Assembly (NCBI RefSeq): GCF_042646165.1
Contig: NZ_JBHRTC010000004.1
Reading direction: 5' to 3' (one strand)
DNA from: Microbaculum marinum
GTDB lineage: Bacteria > Pseudomonadota > Alphaproteobacteria > Rhizobiales > Tepidamorphaceae
DNA length: 64,000 nucleotides
Positions within the stretch are counted from its first letter, which is position 1; each line of letters begins with the position of its first letter. The position numbers were made by a program, and so were the translations under genes. The notes below the pieces were generated by a model. The model made no database searches, was not told the DNA's origin, and saw only the letters and a program-made list of their open reading frames with translations. Below, in pieces: positions 20,036-29,114 of the stretch.

Positions 20036-21247
20036 TCAGTCCATCGCCGCCTGCAGGTTCTCGTCGACCTTGTCGAGGAAGCCGGTGGTGGTCAGCCACT
20101 TCTGATCCGGGCCGACCAGCAGCGCCAGATCCTTCGTCATGAACCCGGACTCGACGGTGTCGATGCAGACGGTCTCCAGCGTCCGGGCGAACTTCGCCAG
20201 CTCGTCGTTGCCGTCCAGCTTGGCGCGATGGGCGAGGCCGCGGGTCCAGGCGAAGATCGACGCGATCGAGTTGGTCGAGGTCTCGTTGCCGGCCTGATGC
20301 TGCCGGTAGTGACGGGTGACGGTGCCGTGGGCGGCTTCCGCCTCGACCGTCCTGCCGTCCGGCGTCATCAGCACCGACGTCATCAGACCCAGAGAGCCGA
20401 AGCCCTGCGCGACGGTGTCGGACTGCACGTCGCCGTCGTAGTTCTTGCAGGCCCAGACATAGCCGCCCGACCACTTCATCGCCGCGGCGACCATGTCGTC
20501 GATCAGCCGGTGCTCGTAGGTGATGCCCTTGGCCTTGTACTTGTCGGCGAACTCGGCGTCGAAGATCTCCTGGAACAGGTCCTTGAAGCGCCCGTCATAG
20601 GCCTTCAGGATCGTGTTCTTGGTGGACAGGTAGAGCGGGTAGCCGCGGTTCAGCGCGTAGTTCATCGAGGCGCGGGCGAAGTCGCGGATCGAATCGTCGA
20701 GGTTGTACATCGCCATGGCGACGCCGGAGCCCGGCGCGTCGAACACCTCGCGCTCGATCGTTTCGCCGTCATCGCCGACGAACCGGATCGTCAGCTTGCC
20801 CTTGCCCGGGAACAGGAAGTCGGTGGCGCGGTACTGGTCGCCGAAGGCATGGCGTCCGATGATGATCGGCTGAGTCCAGCCGGGCACCAGCCGGGGCACG
20901 TTGTTGCAGATGATCGGCTCGCGGAAGATGACGCCGCCGAGGATGTTGCGGATCGTGCCGTTCGGCGAGCGGTACATGCGCTTCAGGCCGAATTCCTCGA
21001 CGCGCGCCTCGTCCGGCGTGATGGTGGCGCACTTGACGCCGACGCCGTACTGCTTGATCGCCTCGGCGGCGTCGACCGTCACCTGGTCGTCGGTCTCGTC
21101 GCGGTACTCGATCCCGAGGTCGTAGTACTTCAGGTCGATGTCGAGATAGGGGTGGATCAGCTTGTCCTTGATAAGCTGCCAGATGATGCGGGTCATCTCG
21201 TCGCCGTCGAGCTCGACGACCGGATTATCGACCTTGATCTTCGCCAT
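20036..21247 (-). CDS. icd: NADP-dependent isocitrate dehydrogenase
   Basis: A 403-residue homodimeric-type IDH (the eukaryote-like subfamily common in alphaproteobacteria), full length. Substrate-binding RSPNGTIRNILGG (the SPNGTIRN loop binds isocitrate), DEMTRIIW near the N-terminus, catalytic Tyr/Lys regions, metal-binding DDMVAAAMKWSGGYVWACKNYDGD, and AHGTVTRHYR binding NADP. It oxidatively decarboxylates isocitrate to 2-oxoglutarate in the TCA cycle. Starts at ATG 21247; a strong terminator follows. Neighbouring trmJ-like, murI and rpsD genes are its usual company in Rhizobiales (recall). Confidence 0.97.
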   Translation of the reverse strand: MAKIKVDNPVVELDGDEMTRIIWQLIKDKLIHPYLDIDLKYYDLGIEYRDETDDQVTVDAAEAIKQYGVGVKCATITPDEARVEEFGLKRMYRSPNGTIRNILGGVIFREPIICNNVPRLVPGWTQPIIIGRHAFGDQYRATDFLFPGKGKLTIRFVGDDGETIEREVFDAPGSGVAMAMYNLDDSIRDFARASMNYALNRGYPLYLSTKNTILKAYDGRFKDLFQEIFDAEFADKYKAKGITYEHRLIDDMVAAAMKWSGGYVWACKNYDGDVQSDTVAQGFGSLGLMTSVLMTPDGRTVEAEAAHGTVTRHYRQHQAGNETSTNSIASIFAWTRGLAHRAKLDGNDELAKFARTLETVCIDTVESGFMTKDLALLVGPDQKWLTTTGFLDKVDENLQAAMD

Positions 21248-21429
21248 GAACTGCGCCTCTTGAATGGGTGTCTGCGAAAGGAATGGAGAGCCGGCGCGAG
21301 CGCAAGCCGCGACGCCGGCATCGATGTCGCGGCCCCTATAGCACTCCGCTTGGAGAGTTTGAAGCCGACGTTGGTCGGATCGCGAGCGCCTGCCGCCCGC
21401 CGTGCGGGCGCATGCGGCCCGACGGTCCC

Positions 21430-21545
21430 GGATTACGCTGCCGCTCCATCCGGGCTACAGGCTGAACCAAGGCACGGGAGGCCTCAGGGAACCGGCCGCC
21501 GGGTCGCCGCGGATTGCGCTGCCGCTCCATCCGGGCTACGGGCTG
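21430..21545. repeat. Two copies of a 35-bp dispersed repeat between icd and the methyltransferase gene
   Basis: 21430-21464 and 21511-21545 share GGATTRCGCTGCCGCTCCAT followed by CCGGGCTACRGGCTG, differing at about two positions. The 'GGATTGCGCTGCGCTCCATCCGGGCTAC' family is a frequent intergenic repeat in Rhizobiales (recall). The spacer 21248-21568 otherwise holds only the two divergent promoters. Confidence 0.75.
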
Positions 21546-21568
21546 TGCAATCCAGCCGAAGACCGCCA

Positions 21569-22336
21569 ATGACGTCCACAGCAACTCGCTCCCCCGCCCC
21601 GAAAGTCATCCTCGTCGCGCCGCAACTCGGCGAGAACATCGGCATGGTCGCCCGCGCCATGGCCAATTTCGGGCTGCGCGAGCTGCGCCTCGTCAAGCCA
21701 CGCGACGGCTGGCCCAGCGACAAGGCGCGCGCCGCCGCGTCCGGCGCCGACTGGGTGGTCGACGAGGCGACGGTATACGGGTCGACCGCTGAGGCCGTCG
21801 CCGACCTCGGCCTGGTGCTGGCGACGACGGCGCGGCCGCGCGAGATGTCGAAGCCGATCCTGACCGCCGAGTCGGCAGCCGTGCGCCTGGCCGAGCGCGT
21901 CGATGCCGGCGAGTCGGCCGGCATCCTGTTCGGCGCCGAGCGGTCGGGGCTCGACAACGACGACGTGGCGCTGGCGGACGCCATCATCACCTTCCCGACC
22001 GCGCCCGAATTCGCCTCGCTCAACCTCGCCCAGTCGGTGCTGCTGAGCGGCTACGAGTGGTTCCGGACCCGCGGCGGGACCGGCGGGCGGCCGCGCGCCG
22101 AGCTGCCGCCGCTGGCGGCGAAGGCCGACGTCGAGCGGCTGTTCGAGCACCTGGAAGGGGAACTGGATGCGGCCGGCTTCCTGTATCCGCCGGAAAAGCG
22201 GCCGGTCATGGTGCGCAACCTGCGGACGATCTTCCTGAAGGCGGCGCTGACCGACCAGGAGGTGCGCTCGCTGCGCGGCGTGATCCGGGCGCTGTCGGAG
22301 CTGAAGCAGCGGCGGGCAAAACCCGCCGATGAGTGA
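21569..22336 (+). CDS. SPOUT RNA methyltransferase, TrmJ/TrmH group 1
   Basis: About 255 residues. SPOUT knot motifs: VAPQLGENIGMVARAMANFG (motif 1), GILFGAERSGLDN (motif 2, the E-R-S-G-L), and FPTAPEFASLNLAQSVLL (motif 3). This set, with a helical C-terminal extension holding LRTIFLKAALTDQEV, fits TrmJ, which 2'-O-methylates nucleotide 32 of tRNAs, though a TrmH-group rRNA target is possible. The start at ATG 21569 is well placed after the second dispersed repeat. It precedes murI by about 100 bp on the same strand. Confidence 0.85.
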   Translation: MTSTATRSPAPKVILVAPQLGENIGMVARAMANFGLRELRLVKPRDGWPSDKARAAASGADWVVDEATVYGSTAEAVADLGLVLATTARPREMSKPILTAESAAVRLAERVDAGESAGILFGAERSGLDNDDVALADAIITFPTAPEFASLNLAQSVLLSGYEWFRTRGGTGGRPRAELPPLAAKADVERLFEHLEGELDAAGFLYPPEKRPVMVRNLRTIFLKAALTDQEVRSLRGVIRALSELKQRRAKPADE

Positions 22337-22438
22337 GCGATCGGTTGATCGGGGGCCCGATTTCGCCAGAATTCCCTGCGATCGGGTCGGGGCAGCGGCA
22401 CGGACTCGCCTGCCGGCGAGCCGGCGCCGTCCGGAGAT

Positions 22439-23281
22439 GTGACGGTCACCCAGGACATGCCCCGCATCGTCGTCTTCGATTCCGGCCTCGGCGGCCTGTC
22501 GGTGCTCACGGAGGTGCGCAAGGCGCGTCCGGACGCCGACATCGCCTATGTCGCCGACACGGCCGGCTTTCCCTATGGCGGCCGGCAGGACGGCGAGGTG
22601 GTGCGCCGGGTGCTGGCGGTGTTCGAGAGGATCGTCGCCGTGCGGCCGCCCGACGTGGCGGTGATCGCCTGCAACACGGCCTCGACGCTGGTGCTGCCCT
22701 ACCTCAGGGCGAGCCACGATTTTCCCTTCGTCGGCACGGTGCCGGCGATCAAGCCGGCCGCCGAGCAGACGCGGTCGGGGCTGATCAGCGTGCTGGCGAC
22801 GCCCGGCACCGTGAAGCGCGACTACACGCGCGCGCTGATCGAAAGCTACGCCTCGAACGCGCGGGTCACGCTGATCGGCGCGACCGGGCTTGCCGCCCTG
22901 GCCGAAGCCGCGATGCGCGGCGAAGCGGTGGACGACGCGGCGATCGGCGCCGAGATCGCGCCGGTGTTCGTGGAGGAGCCGGGCCGGCGCACCGACGTCG
23001 TGGTGCTCGGCTGCACGCACTATCCGCTCGTTCTCGACCGTCTCCGGCGCCTGGCGCCGTGGCCGGTGACCTGGATCGACCCCGCCCCGGCGATCGCCCG
23101 GCGGGTGACGAGCCTGCTTGCCGGAATGCCGGTCGGGGCGACGGCCGGGCCCGGCGAAGCGGTGTTCACGGGCAGGCCGGCCGATCCGGGCGCGATGGAA
23201 GCGCTGATGGGCCGGTTCGGCCTGACGGGTCCGGCCCATTGGGAGCCGGCCGCCGGCGCGACCGGGCGCGGCGCCGTCTGA
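22439..23281 (+). CDS. murI: Glutamate racemase
   Basis: A 280-residue MurI: FDSGLGGLSVL at residues 13-23 with the substrate Asp, catalytic cysteines C78 (ACNTAST) and C191 (GCTHYPL), and the typical VGTVPAIKPA. It makes D-glutamate for peptidoglycan. The start is uncertain: GTG 22439 gives six extra residues over ATG 22457 (MPRIVVFDSG). A second racemase of the Asp/Glu superfamily is at 5.7 kb and lacks MurI features. Confidence 0.93.
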   Translation: MTVTQDMPRIVVFDSGLGGLSVLTEVRKARPDADIAYVADTAGFPYGGRQDGEVVRRVLAVFERIVAVRPPDVAVIACNTASTLVLPYLRASHDFPFVGTVPAIKPAAEQTRSGLISVLATPGTVKRDYTRALIESYASNARVTLIGATGLAALAEAAMRGEAVDDAAIGAEIAPVFVEEPGRRTDVVVLGCTHYPLVLDRLRRLAPWPVTWIDPAPAIARRVTSLLAGMPVGATAGPGEAVFTGRPADPGAMEALMGRFGLTGPAHWEPAAGATGRGAV

Positions 23282-23293
23282 CCGGGGCGCCGT

Positions 23294-23322
23294 TTGACAT
23301 TGCAACCTGCCGGTTATATCTA
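23294..23322 (+). promoter_or_regulatory. Candidate sigma70-type promoter for rpsD
   Basis: A perfect TTGACA (23294-23299) stands 15 bp from TATATC (23315-23320), or 17 bp from TATCTA (23317-23322), in the 212-bp leader between murI and rpsD. A long GC-rich leader of about 170 bp then precedes the rpsD ATG, as often seen for ribosomal-protein autoregulation; I could not define a structure. Confidence 0.6.
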
Positions 23323-23493
23323 GCTGCCTGCGCGGGCCGTTGGGTCCGCGTATTGCATTCCGCTTCCGTGGCATTCGGGGTTTCCGCCGGTTTTGGCGGC
23401 GTGGCCTTGGTGCCTGTCAGCCGTGCGAGCGGCAGAGGAGGAGCGGGTCATACTCGAACTGAACCCGCATAGGCGAAACAAAGGTTACGTACG

Positions 23494-24111
23494 ATGACGA
23501 AGCGCATCCAGGCCAAGCACAAGCTTGACCGCCGCATGGGGCAGAACATCTGGGGCCGCCCGAAGAGCCCGGTCAACCGGCGCGAATACGGCCCCGGCGA
23601 ACACGGCCAGCGGCGCCGCACCAAGACCTCCGACTTCGGCCTGCAGCTCAAGGCCAAGCAGAAGCTCAAGGGCTACTACGGCAACATCACCGAAAAGCAG
23701 TTCCGCCGCATCTACGACGAAGCGACCCGGATGCGCGGCGACGCCAACGCCAACCTGATCGGCCTGCTGGAGCGCCGCCTCGACGCGGTCGTCTACCGCG
23801 CCAAGTTCGTGCCGACCGTCTTCGCCGCCCGCCAGCTCGTCGGCCACGGCCACGTCAAGGTGAACGGCCGCCGCGTCAACATCCCGAGCTTCCGCTGCTC
23901 GGTCGGCGACGTCATCGAGATCCGCGACAAGTCGAAGGACATGGCGCTGATACTCGAGGCCATCGACAGCTCCGAGCGCGACGTGCCGGAGTATATCGAC
24001 GTCGACCACAAGAAGATGACCGCCACCTACGTCCGCGTCCCGGAACTGGCGGAAGTGCCCTATCCGGTGATGATGGAGCCGAACCTGGTCATCGAATTCT
24101 ACTCGCGCTGA
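23494..24111 (+). CDS. rpsD: 30S ribosomal protein S4
   Basis: A 205-residue S4: MTKRIQAKHKLDRRMG..., a conserved N-terminal domain without zinc cysteines, RRLDAVVYRAKFVPTVFAAR in the fold, and an S4 RNA-binding domain (ARQLVGHGHVKVNGRRVNIP). It binds the 5' domain of 16S rRNA and starts 30S assembly. It stands alone here, not in an alpha operon, as usual in alphaproteobacteria. It ends in a strong terminator. Confidence 0.98.
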   Translation: MTKRIQAKHKLDRRMGQNIWGRPKSPVNRREYGPGEHGQRRRTKTSDFGLQLKAKQKLKGYYGNITEKQFRRIYDEATRMRGDANANLIGLLERRLDAVVYRAKFVPTVFAARQLVGHGHVKVNGRRVNIPSFRCSVGDVIEIRDKSKDMALILEAIDSSERDVPEYIDVDHKKMTATYVRVPELAEVPYPVMMEPNLVIEFYSR

Positions 24112-24139
24112 GCCGCGCCGGTTCGCAACGAGATTTCGA

Positions 24140-24165
24140 GGCCGCCCCCTTCGGGCGGCCTTTTT
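24140..24165 (+). terminator. Rho-independent terminator of rpsD
   Basis: Perfect 8-bp stem GGCCGCCC (24140-24147) and GGGCGGCC (24153-24160) with loop CCTTC, followed by TTTTT (24161-24165). It begins 28 bp after the rpsD stop. Confidence 0.95.
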
Positions 24166-24181
24166 CGTTTGCAGGAGGCGT

Positions 24182-24700
24182 TCAGATCGCCGCCCTGCCC
24201 CGCGTCTCCAGCAGGCGGGCGGCGACGATCGAGAGGATCGCGGCCAGCGCGAAGAACCAGATGCCCGGCAGGGCGGTGGCGTCGGCGAGGCCGGAGCGCT
24301 TGACGGCGAACACCACCAGCGCGATCACCAGCACGTCCAGCATCGACCAGCGCCCGAACAGGGCGGCGAGGCGGACCGCCGTCGCCGGCATTCCCCTGCC
24401 GGCGATCCTGCCGGCGGCGAGCCGCGCCAGCACGACGAGCTTCAGGGCCGGAAAGACGATCGAGAAGGCGCCGAGCACCAGGCCGAGGAAGTATTCCCGC
24501 TCCTCGAGCAGCGCAACGACGACCCCGAGCAGCGAATGGCGCTCCGGCAGCAGGAAGAAGCGATGGAACTCGAGGCTCGGCAGCAGCAGGCCGAGGACCA
24601 GCGACACCGCAGCGGCCGCAACGATGGCGGCGGGACCGTAGCGCCGCCAGCAGGCGCGGACCGGGCCCGTGGCGGCAGCCGTGGAGCGCCCCTGTTCCAT
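24182..24700 (-). CDS. PqiA-like (paraquat-inducible protein A) membrane protein
   Basis: A 172-residue inner-membrane protein with four hydrophobic helices. FSIVFPALKLVVLARL, FGRWSMLDVLVIALVVFAVK and a closing helix before a short tail match the PqiA/LetA core, in which the GRWSMLDV segment is the hallmark. PqiA/LetA proteins work with MCE-domain partners (PqiB, LetB) in lipid transport, but no MCE gene is here, and this one has a single half of the usual duplicated domain. Start at ATG 24700 (GGTGAGG directly ahead). It is convergent with rpsD and divergent from prmA. Confidence 0.65.
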   Translation of the reverse strand: MEQGRSTAAATGPVRACWRRYGPAAIVAAAAVSLVLGLLLPSLEFHRFFLLPERHSLLGVVVALLEEREYFLGLVLGAFSIVFPALKLVVLARLAAGRIAGRGMPATAVRLAALFGRWSMLDVLVIALVVFAVKRSGLADATALPGIWFFALAAILSIVAARLLETRGRAAI

Positions 24701-24773
24701 TCCCTCACCGCCCTGCCCGGTCCAGTCTGCCACCTGATGCACCGGCGCACGAAAACGGCCGTGGCAACGCATC

Positions 24774-25727
24774 GTGAATAGCGATATTCGGGTGCATACG
24801 GGCAATCGGGCCCGCACGAAACCCCGCACCTCGAAACCAGCACCAGGGAGACCGGCCATCTACCGCGTACGCATACAAGCCGACGACGAGGCCGAGGCCG
24901 ACGCGATCTCGGACGCGCTCGGCTACGCCCTGTTCCCCGAGACCAGCGCCGTCGGCATGATCGAGACCGACAAGGGCTGGTTCGCCGAGGCATTCTACAC
25001 CGACGAACCCGAGGAAGCCGCCATTCGCGCGATCCTCGAGCGGGCGACGGGCAGGCCGGCGGCGAACCGCCGGATCGTCTGCGAGGCGCTGGCCGACCGC
25101 AACTGGGTCAAGGACAGCCTGGAGGCGCTGCCGCCCGTCTTCGCCGGCCGCTTCGCCGTGTTCGGCCACCACGACAAGGCGCGCATCCCGGCCAACGCCA
25201 TACCGATCGAGATCGAGGCCGGCCAGGCCTTCGGCACCGGCCACCACGGCACGACGCTCGGCTGCCTGACGGCGCTCGACCGGCTTTCCAGGCGCGGCCG
25301 GTTCACCCGCCCGCTTGATGTCGGCTGCGGCACCGGCGTCCTGGCGATCGCGGCTGCAAAGCTCCTGCGGGTGCCGGTCGCGGCCACCGACATCGACCCG
25401 ATCGCCGTTGCGCTGACCCGGGAGAATGCCGCCAAGAACGGCGTCGCCGCGCTGGTGCGGGCGGTGACGGCGGACGGCGTCGGGGCGCAGGCCGTCAAGT
25501 CGGGAGCGCCCTACGACCTCGTGCTGGCCAACATCCTCGCAAAGCCGCTGGTGGCGCTCGCCCCGGCGATCCGTCCGCTGATGGCGCGGGGCACGGTGGT
25601 CATCCTGTCCGGCCTGCTCACCACCCAGCGCCGCGAGGTCGAGGCCGCCTGGCGCGCGCGCGGCTGCGTGCCGATGTTCCGCATCGTGCTCGACGGCTGG
25701 GCAACGCTGGTGCTGGAGGTGCACTAG
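24774..25727 (+). CDS. prmA: Ribosomal protein L11 methyltransferase
   Basis: A 317-residue PrmA: an N-terminal substrate-recruiting domain, then a Rossmann methyltransferase with AFGTGHHGTT (the PrmA signature), SAM-binding LDVGCGTGVLAIAAAKL, and ANILAKPLV (motif IV). It trimethylates L11 at N-terminal and lysine residues using SAM. GTG start at 24774; the N-terminus up to the RPAIYRVRIQAD strand is longer than usual, so a later start cannot be excluded. It is divergent from the PqiA-like gene. Confidence 0.9.
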   Translation: MNSDIRVHTGNRARTKPRTSKPAPGRPAIYRVRIQADDEAEADAISDALGYALFPETSAVGMIETDKGWFAEAFYTDEPEEAAIRAILERATGRPAANRRIVCEALADRNWVKDSLEALPPVFAGRFAVFGHHDKARIPANAIPIEIEAGQAFGTGHHGTTLGCLTALDRLSRRGRFTRPLDVGCGTGVLAIAAAKLLRVPVAATDIDPIAVALTRENAAKNGVAALVRAVTADGVGAQAVKSGAPYDLVLANILAKPLVALAPAIRPLMARGTVVILSGLLTTQRREVEAAWRARGCVPMFRIVLDGWATLVLEVH

Positions 25728-25827
25728 GAGGCAGGCACGACGGGACTGCCCCGCGCTCACCCGACACGCTGTTCCACGTCAAAACGCCTCATCTTGCGAG
25801 GCTGACCGCACCTGCGCTCAATTCGCA

Positions 25828-26478
25828 TCATCCGCCGCTCCCCGAATTCCCGACGGCACCGCCGGCCGTCCAGAGCGCCCAGTGCTGAACCAGCAGCATG
25901 GCAAAGTAGAGAAAGGCGCACGCGGAAATCCAAGAACCGGCCACCCGCGCGGCGACGCGATGCCAGTGCAAGTGCGCACCGAGGGTCAGTCCGGCAATCA
26001 CCGTTGCCAAGGCAACGCAACCGATCACCGTCGCGACGGCGCTCCACAGACGGCCGGCAGCGGCGCCCGCCTCCGGAACCGCGTCTGTCCCCACTGCCAG
26101 CCCGCAAACGGCCGCGACACCGACGGCCAGCCAGAGTGGGGCGCGCAAACCCGCGGTGACCGCGCCGGCAGCCGCCAGGGCGGTCGCGAGCAACAGAGGC
26201 GTCGCATCCGGCGGCTGAGGCAGCGCCGCCGACAGGACCAGCCCGGTGGCGACGCCGACGGCGAGGACCACAGTTCCCGCTCTGCATGCGGCGCGGCCGC
26301 CCCGGCCGAGCAGCAGAGCAGTCGCGACGACGGCGAGCAGTTCAGAGGGGACGACAAACGGATGCAGCAGCCCCGCATAGAAATCCCCCAGCCCCTCCAG
26401 AGCGCCGTGCGCCAATGCGGTCCCGGGAACCAGCCACAAGAGAGTTCCGGTGAGGGCGAATACGATGCGCCTGTTCAC
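25828..26478 (-). CDS. HupE/UreJ-type membrane protein, third in the cluster
   Basis: A 216-residue protein: signal-like first helix ending in TALAHGALE, then GLGDFYAGLLHPFVVPSELL, the HupE/UreJ membrane signature in a degenerate form, and five to six further helices. HupE/UreJ proteins are linked to nickel or cobalt uptake; the motif here is less complete than in its upstream neighbour. GTG start at 26478 overlaps the TGA of that gene (GTGA). No terminator is obvious in the 100-bp convergent gap to prmA. It closes the DUF3604 cluster. Confidence 0.6.
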   Translation of the reverse strand: MNRRIVFALTGTLLWLVPGTALAHGALEGLGDFYAGLLHPFVVPSELLAVVATALLLGRGGRAACRAGTVVLAVGVATGLVLSAALPQPPDATPLLLATALAAAGAVTAGLRAPLWLAVGVAAVCGLAVGTDAVPEAGAAAGRLWSAVATVIGCVALATVIAGLTLGAHLHWHRVAARVAGSWISACAFLYFAMLLVQHWALWTAGGAVGNSGSGG

Positions 26479-27074
26479 GCCATTCCCGTCAGGAACGCTC
26501 CGCCGGCGAACGCGATCAGTACCCCGGCGGTCCGCACGGCGATTCGGCCGACCGGCCATTTGGCGAGGCCGCCGAACGCGATCCCGCAAAGATGGAGAAG
26601 ACCGGTGGCCACCACGAAGCCGAGCGCATAGGACACCGCGTCGGAGGCAACCGGCATTTCGGTTCCGTGCGCATAGCCATGAAAGACCGCGAAAATGCCG
26701 ACGATCAAGGCTGCCGCCCACAGCGGCGGCTTCAGCGCGAGCGCGACGCAGATGCCGAGGACGACAGCCGAGAGCGCGATCCCCGTTTCGACTGCCGGCA
26801 GAGGCACCTCGATCATGCCGAAGGCCCCGCCGAGCGCCATGATGAGCGGAAAAACGATCGGCAGAACCCATATTGCCGGCGCTCCCAGGAAAACGCCCCA
26901 CAGGCCGACGGCGATCATGGCGATGACGTGATCGGGTCCGAGCACGGGATGCAGGAAGCCGCTCGAGAAACCACCGGCGCCCCCCGTTTCCGTGTGTCCC
27001 AGCACGGGAGCCGCCACGATTATCGCTGCCAAGCAAACAGCGAAGCCGATGATGCCGCAACGCGCACGTGTCAT
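26475..27074 (-). CDS. HupE/UreJ family membrane protein
   Basis: A 199-residue protein with an N-terminal signal helix (to VLGHTE), then SSGFLHPVLGPDHVIAMIAV, the classical HupE/UreJ Gly-rich His motif, and FHGYAHGTE, the second His-containing motif; about six TM helices. The histidines suit metal (Ni/Co) transport. Start at ATG 27074 with GAGGGGATT ahead. It overlaps the next gene by GTGA and lies ten bases behind the larger HupE-type gene at 27085. Confidence 0.75.
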   Translation of the reverse strand: MTRARCGIIGFAVCLAAIIVAAPVLGHTETGGAGGFSSGFLHPVLGPDHVIAMIAVGLWGVFLGAPAIWVLPIVFPLIMALGGAFGMIEVPLPAVETGIALSAVVLGICVALALKPPLWAAALIVGIFAVFHGYAHGTEMPVASDAVSYALGFVVATGLLHLCGIAFGGLAKWPVGRIAVRTAGVLIAFAGGAFLTGMA

Positions 27075-27084
27075 TGGAATCCCC

Positions 27085-28098
27085 TCATGAGAATATCGCA
27101 TCCAGCCGCTCCACAACCCAGAACGCGGCGACGCACCCGATACCGTAGGCGGCAGCCGTCCGAACGGATTTTCCCAGCGCGAAGATCAGCCGCGCCGAGT
27201 ATCCGACCAGCAGGAGCGCGGCTATGAACACCAGCTGGCCGATTTCGACTCCGACGTTGAACGCAAACAATGCGAGCGGGACATCGCCCTGGGGCAGGCC
27301 GAGACCGACCATTGCTCCGGCGAACCCGAATCCATGCAGCAGGCCGAATCCAAATGCGACGATCCACGGCCAGGTGATCGTCAGGCTTTTCTCGCCGCGC
27401 TCCATCCGGACCGCCTCGGCGGCAACGAGCAGGATGCTCAAGGCGATCATCGCCTCGACAGGGGCCGGGGGCAAAGTCACCAGACCGAAGGTGGCCAGCG
27501 CCAGCGTGACGGAGTGGGCGATGGTGAAGGCGGTGATCGTCTGGACCAGGACCCGCCAGTCACGCACAATCAACATCAGCGAAGCGACGAACAGCAGATG
27601 GTCGAGGCCGTAGAGGATGTGCTCGATCCCCTGCACGAGATAGGTCAGCGCGACGCCCAACGTGCCCTGATCGGCATGAACCTCCAACCACGGGCGGGAC
27701 GGCCGCACCAGCGACGTCGCGGAGGCGCCGCGACCGTCGTCGATGCGCACGAGAACGTCGGTAATCGTGGCTTCAAGCCCCGGAAAACGAATCCGCTTTC
27801 CAGCGAGGCCGCCCGGAATCTCGAAGGCGCTGCGTTCGATGCGGGAGCCGGGCAATGTCTGAACGCTCGGCTGCGTGAGCATCGTCGCATTGTCCGGCAG
27901 CGCCAGTGCGACCGGGAGCTGGGCGCCCGACAACAGTGGCGTGCGCCAGAACACAGCGTAGCGTTCCGGACCTATGCTATCGATCTGCAAATAGGCGGGA
28001 CGCACATCATGTGCCGAAGCCGAACCTGTCAGCGCCGCCGCCAGGAACACGACCGGCGCAAGCAGCGCGAGGACACGGGCTGCGATCCGCGCGGCCAT
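27085..28098 (-). CDS. HupE/UreJ-2 family protein with large periplasmic N-terminal domain
   Basis: A 337-residue protein: signal peptide to SASAHDVRPAYLQ, a periplasmic beta domain of about 140 residues, then a membrane domain with GIEHILYGLDHLLFVASLML, AFTIAHSVTLALATFG, GLLHGFGFAG and FNVGVEIGQL, the conserved His/Asp/Glu set of the HupE_UreJ_2 family. A metal-transport or membrane-protein-assembly role is inferred from family only. Its ATG overlaps the stop of the parvulin gene (TAATG), so translation is coupled. Confidence 0.8.
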   Translation of the reverse strand: MAARIAARVLALLAPVVFLAAALTGSASAHDVRPAYLQIDSIGPERYAVFWRTPLLSGAQLPVALALPDNATMLTQPSVQTLPGSRIERSAFEIPGGLAGKRIRFPGLEATITDVLVRIDDGRGASATSLVRPSRPWLEVHADQGTLGVALTYLVQGIEHILYGLDHLLFVASLMLIVRDWRVLVQTITAFTIAHSVTLALATFGLVTLPPAPVEAMIALSILLVAAEAVRMERGEKSLTITWPWIVAFGFGLLHGFGFAGAMVGLGLPQGDVPLALFAFNVGVEIGQLVFIAALLLVGYSARLIFALGKSVRTAAAYGIGCVAAFWVVERLDAIFS

Positions 28099-29114
28099 TA
28101 TCGGACCGGTTCCCCTGTTGCACTCCCAGACGGTGGACGAACGGTGGTAAAGTCCACTGTCTGCGGATCGGGGATGACGATGGTGTAGCGCGACAGCATC
28201 TCCTCGTAAGCGCGCTCGCGGATCTCTCGATAGCGCTCGTCGAGCCAGGCGGAGCGGACGGTGTCCGCGATCGTGTCGAAGTCCGCGGGACGAGCCGGTT
28301 CGAGTGTGTCTATCCAGACGAGATGCCAGCCGTAGCCGGAGCGAATCGGCCCCTGCCATCGGTCCGGCGTCAGCTTGAACAGTTCCTCGGCGAAGGCAGG
28401 ACCGAACTCCTTGGCTATCTCCACCGGACTGCGGCCGCCGTAGTAGTCGCGGAACATGAAACGATCCGCCCGAGCGGAGAGCTGCGGATCGTCCGCGGAC
28501 GTTCCAGCCAACGAGGGGAGCAACGCCTCGGCATCCATCCGGGCGCCATCGAGGCCACGCTTGTCCTGCGAAAAATAGAGATGGCGGAAGCTGACCCGCG
28601 GCGGCATGGCGAACCGCCCGGTATTGTCGGCGTACCAGGCGCGCAACTCCGACTCCGACGGCTCCTCGAGTTCGGCCAGATCGGCAAGCAGGAAGTCCAT
28701 TTTCTGGGCGAGTCTCCGCTCGATGATCTCGTCGTCCTGGTCGAGACCGAGGGCCATCGCTTCGCGTACCAGGATGCGCTGGGTTGCCTCCTGCTTCGCC
28801 AGTTCGCGCATTTGATCGGGTTGGGGGACCGCACGTCCCTGTGCGAGCAAAACCAGGGCAATCTGGCGCAAATCATCTTCCGTCAGCTCGATCCTCAGCG
28901 GGTCGGCAGATGGCGGCGATGGGTCCTGCGGGACGACGACGGAGTAAACTGCGAAAAGGAGCGCGCCCGCTGCCAGGAACTGGAACAGCGGCTCCCGCAG
29001 GACGCGTACGATCCGACGGGCCCGAGTGGGAGTATCGCGATCCGCAGGCTGCCCAGCCGGGACCCCCCGCGCGGGTCTTCGCTCTGCGAGGCTGCTCAAT
29101 TTTTGATTCCTCAA
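28098..29114 (-). CDS. Membrane-anchored parvulin-type peptidyl-prolyl isomerase
   Basis: About 338 residues: a basic N-terminus, one membrane anchor (PLFQFLAAGALLFAVYSVVV), a helical SurA/PrsA-like chaperone segment, and a C-terminal parvulin domain (GWHLVWIDT is the domain's active-site strand). It should act in the periplasm, isomerising proline bonds or folding exported proteins. TTG at 29114 is an uncertain start; the anchor lies within the first 60 residues in any case. It is translationally coupled to the HupE-type gene, which suggests it assists the cluster's exported products. Confidence 0.75.
   Translation of the reverse strand: MRNQKLSSLAERRPARGVPAGQPADRDTPTRARRIVRVLREPLFQFLAAGALLFAVYSVVVPQDPSPPSADPLRIELTEDDLRQIALVLLAQGRAVPQPDQMRELAKQEATQRILVREAMALGLDQDDEIIERRLAQKMDFLLADLAELEEPSESELRAWYADNTGRFAMPPRVSFRHLYFSQDKRGLDGARMDAEALLPSLAGTSADDPQLSARADRFMFRDYYGGRSPVEIAKEFGPAFAEELFKLTPDRWQGPIRSGYGWHLVWIDTLEPARPADFDTIADTVRSAWLDERYREIRERAYEEMLSRYTIVIPDPQTVDFTTVRPPSGSATGEPVR

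Noticed and set aside
19070..21568. Long plus-strand open frame running through the antiporter and icd genes into the methyltransferase
   Set aside because: Only the part from ATG 21569 has family motifs; the upstream part is antisense to two clear genes.
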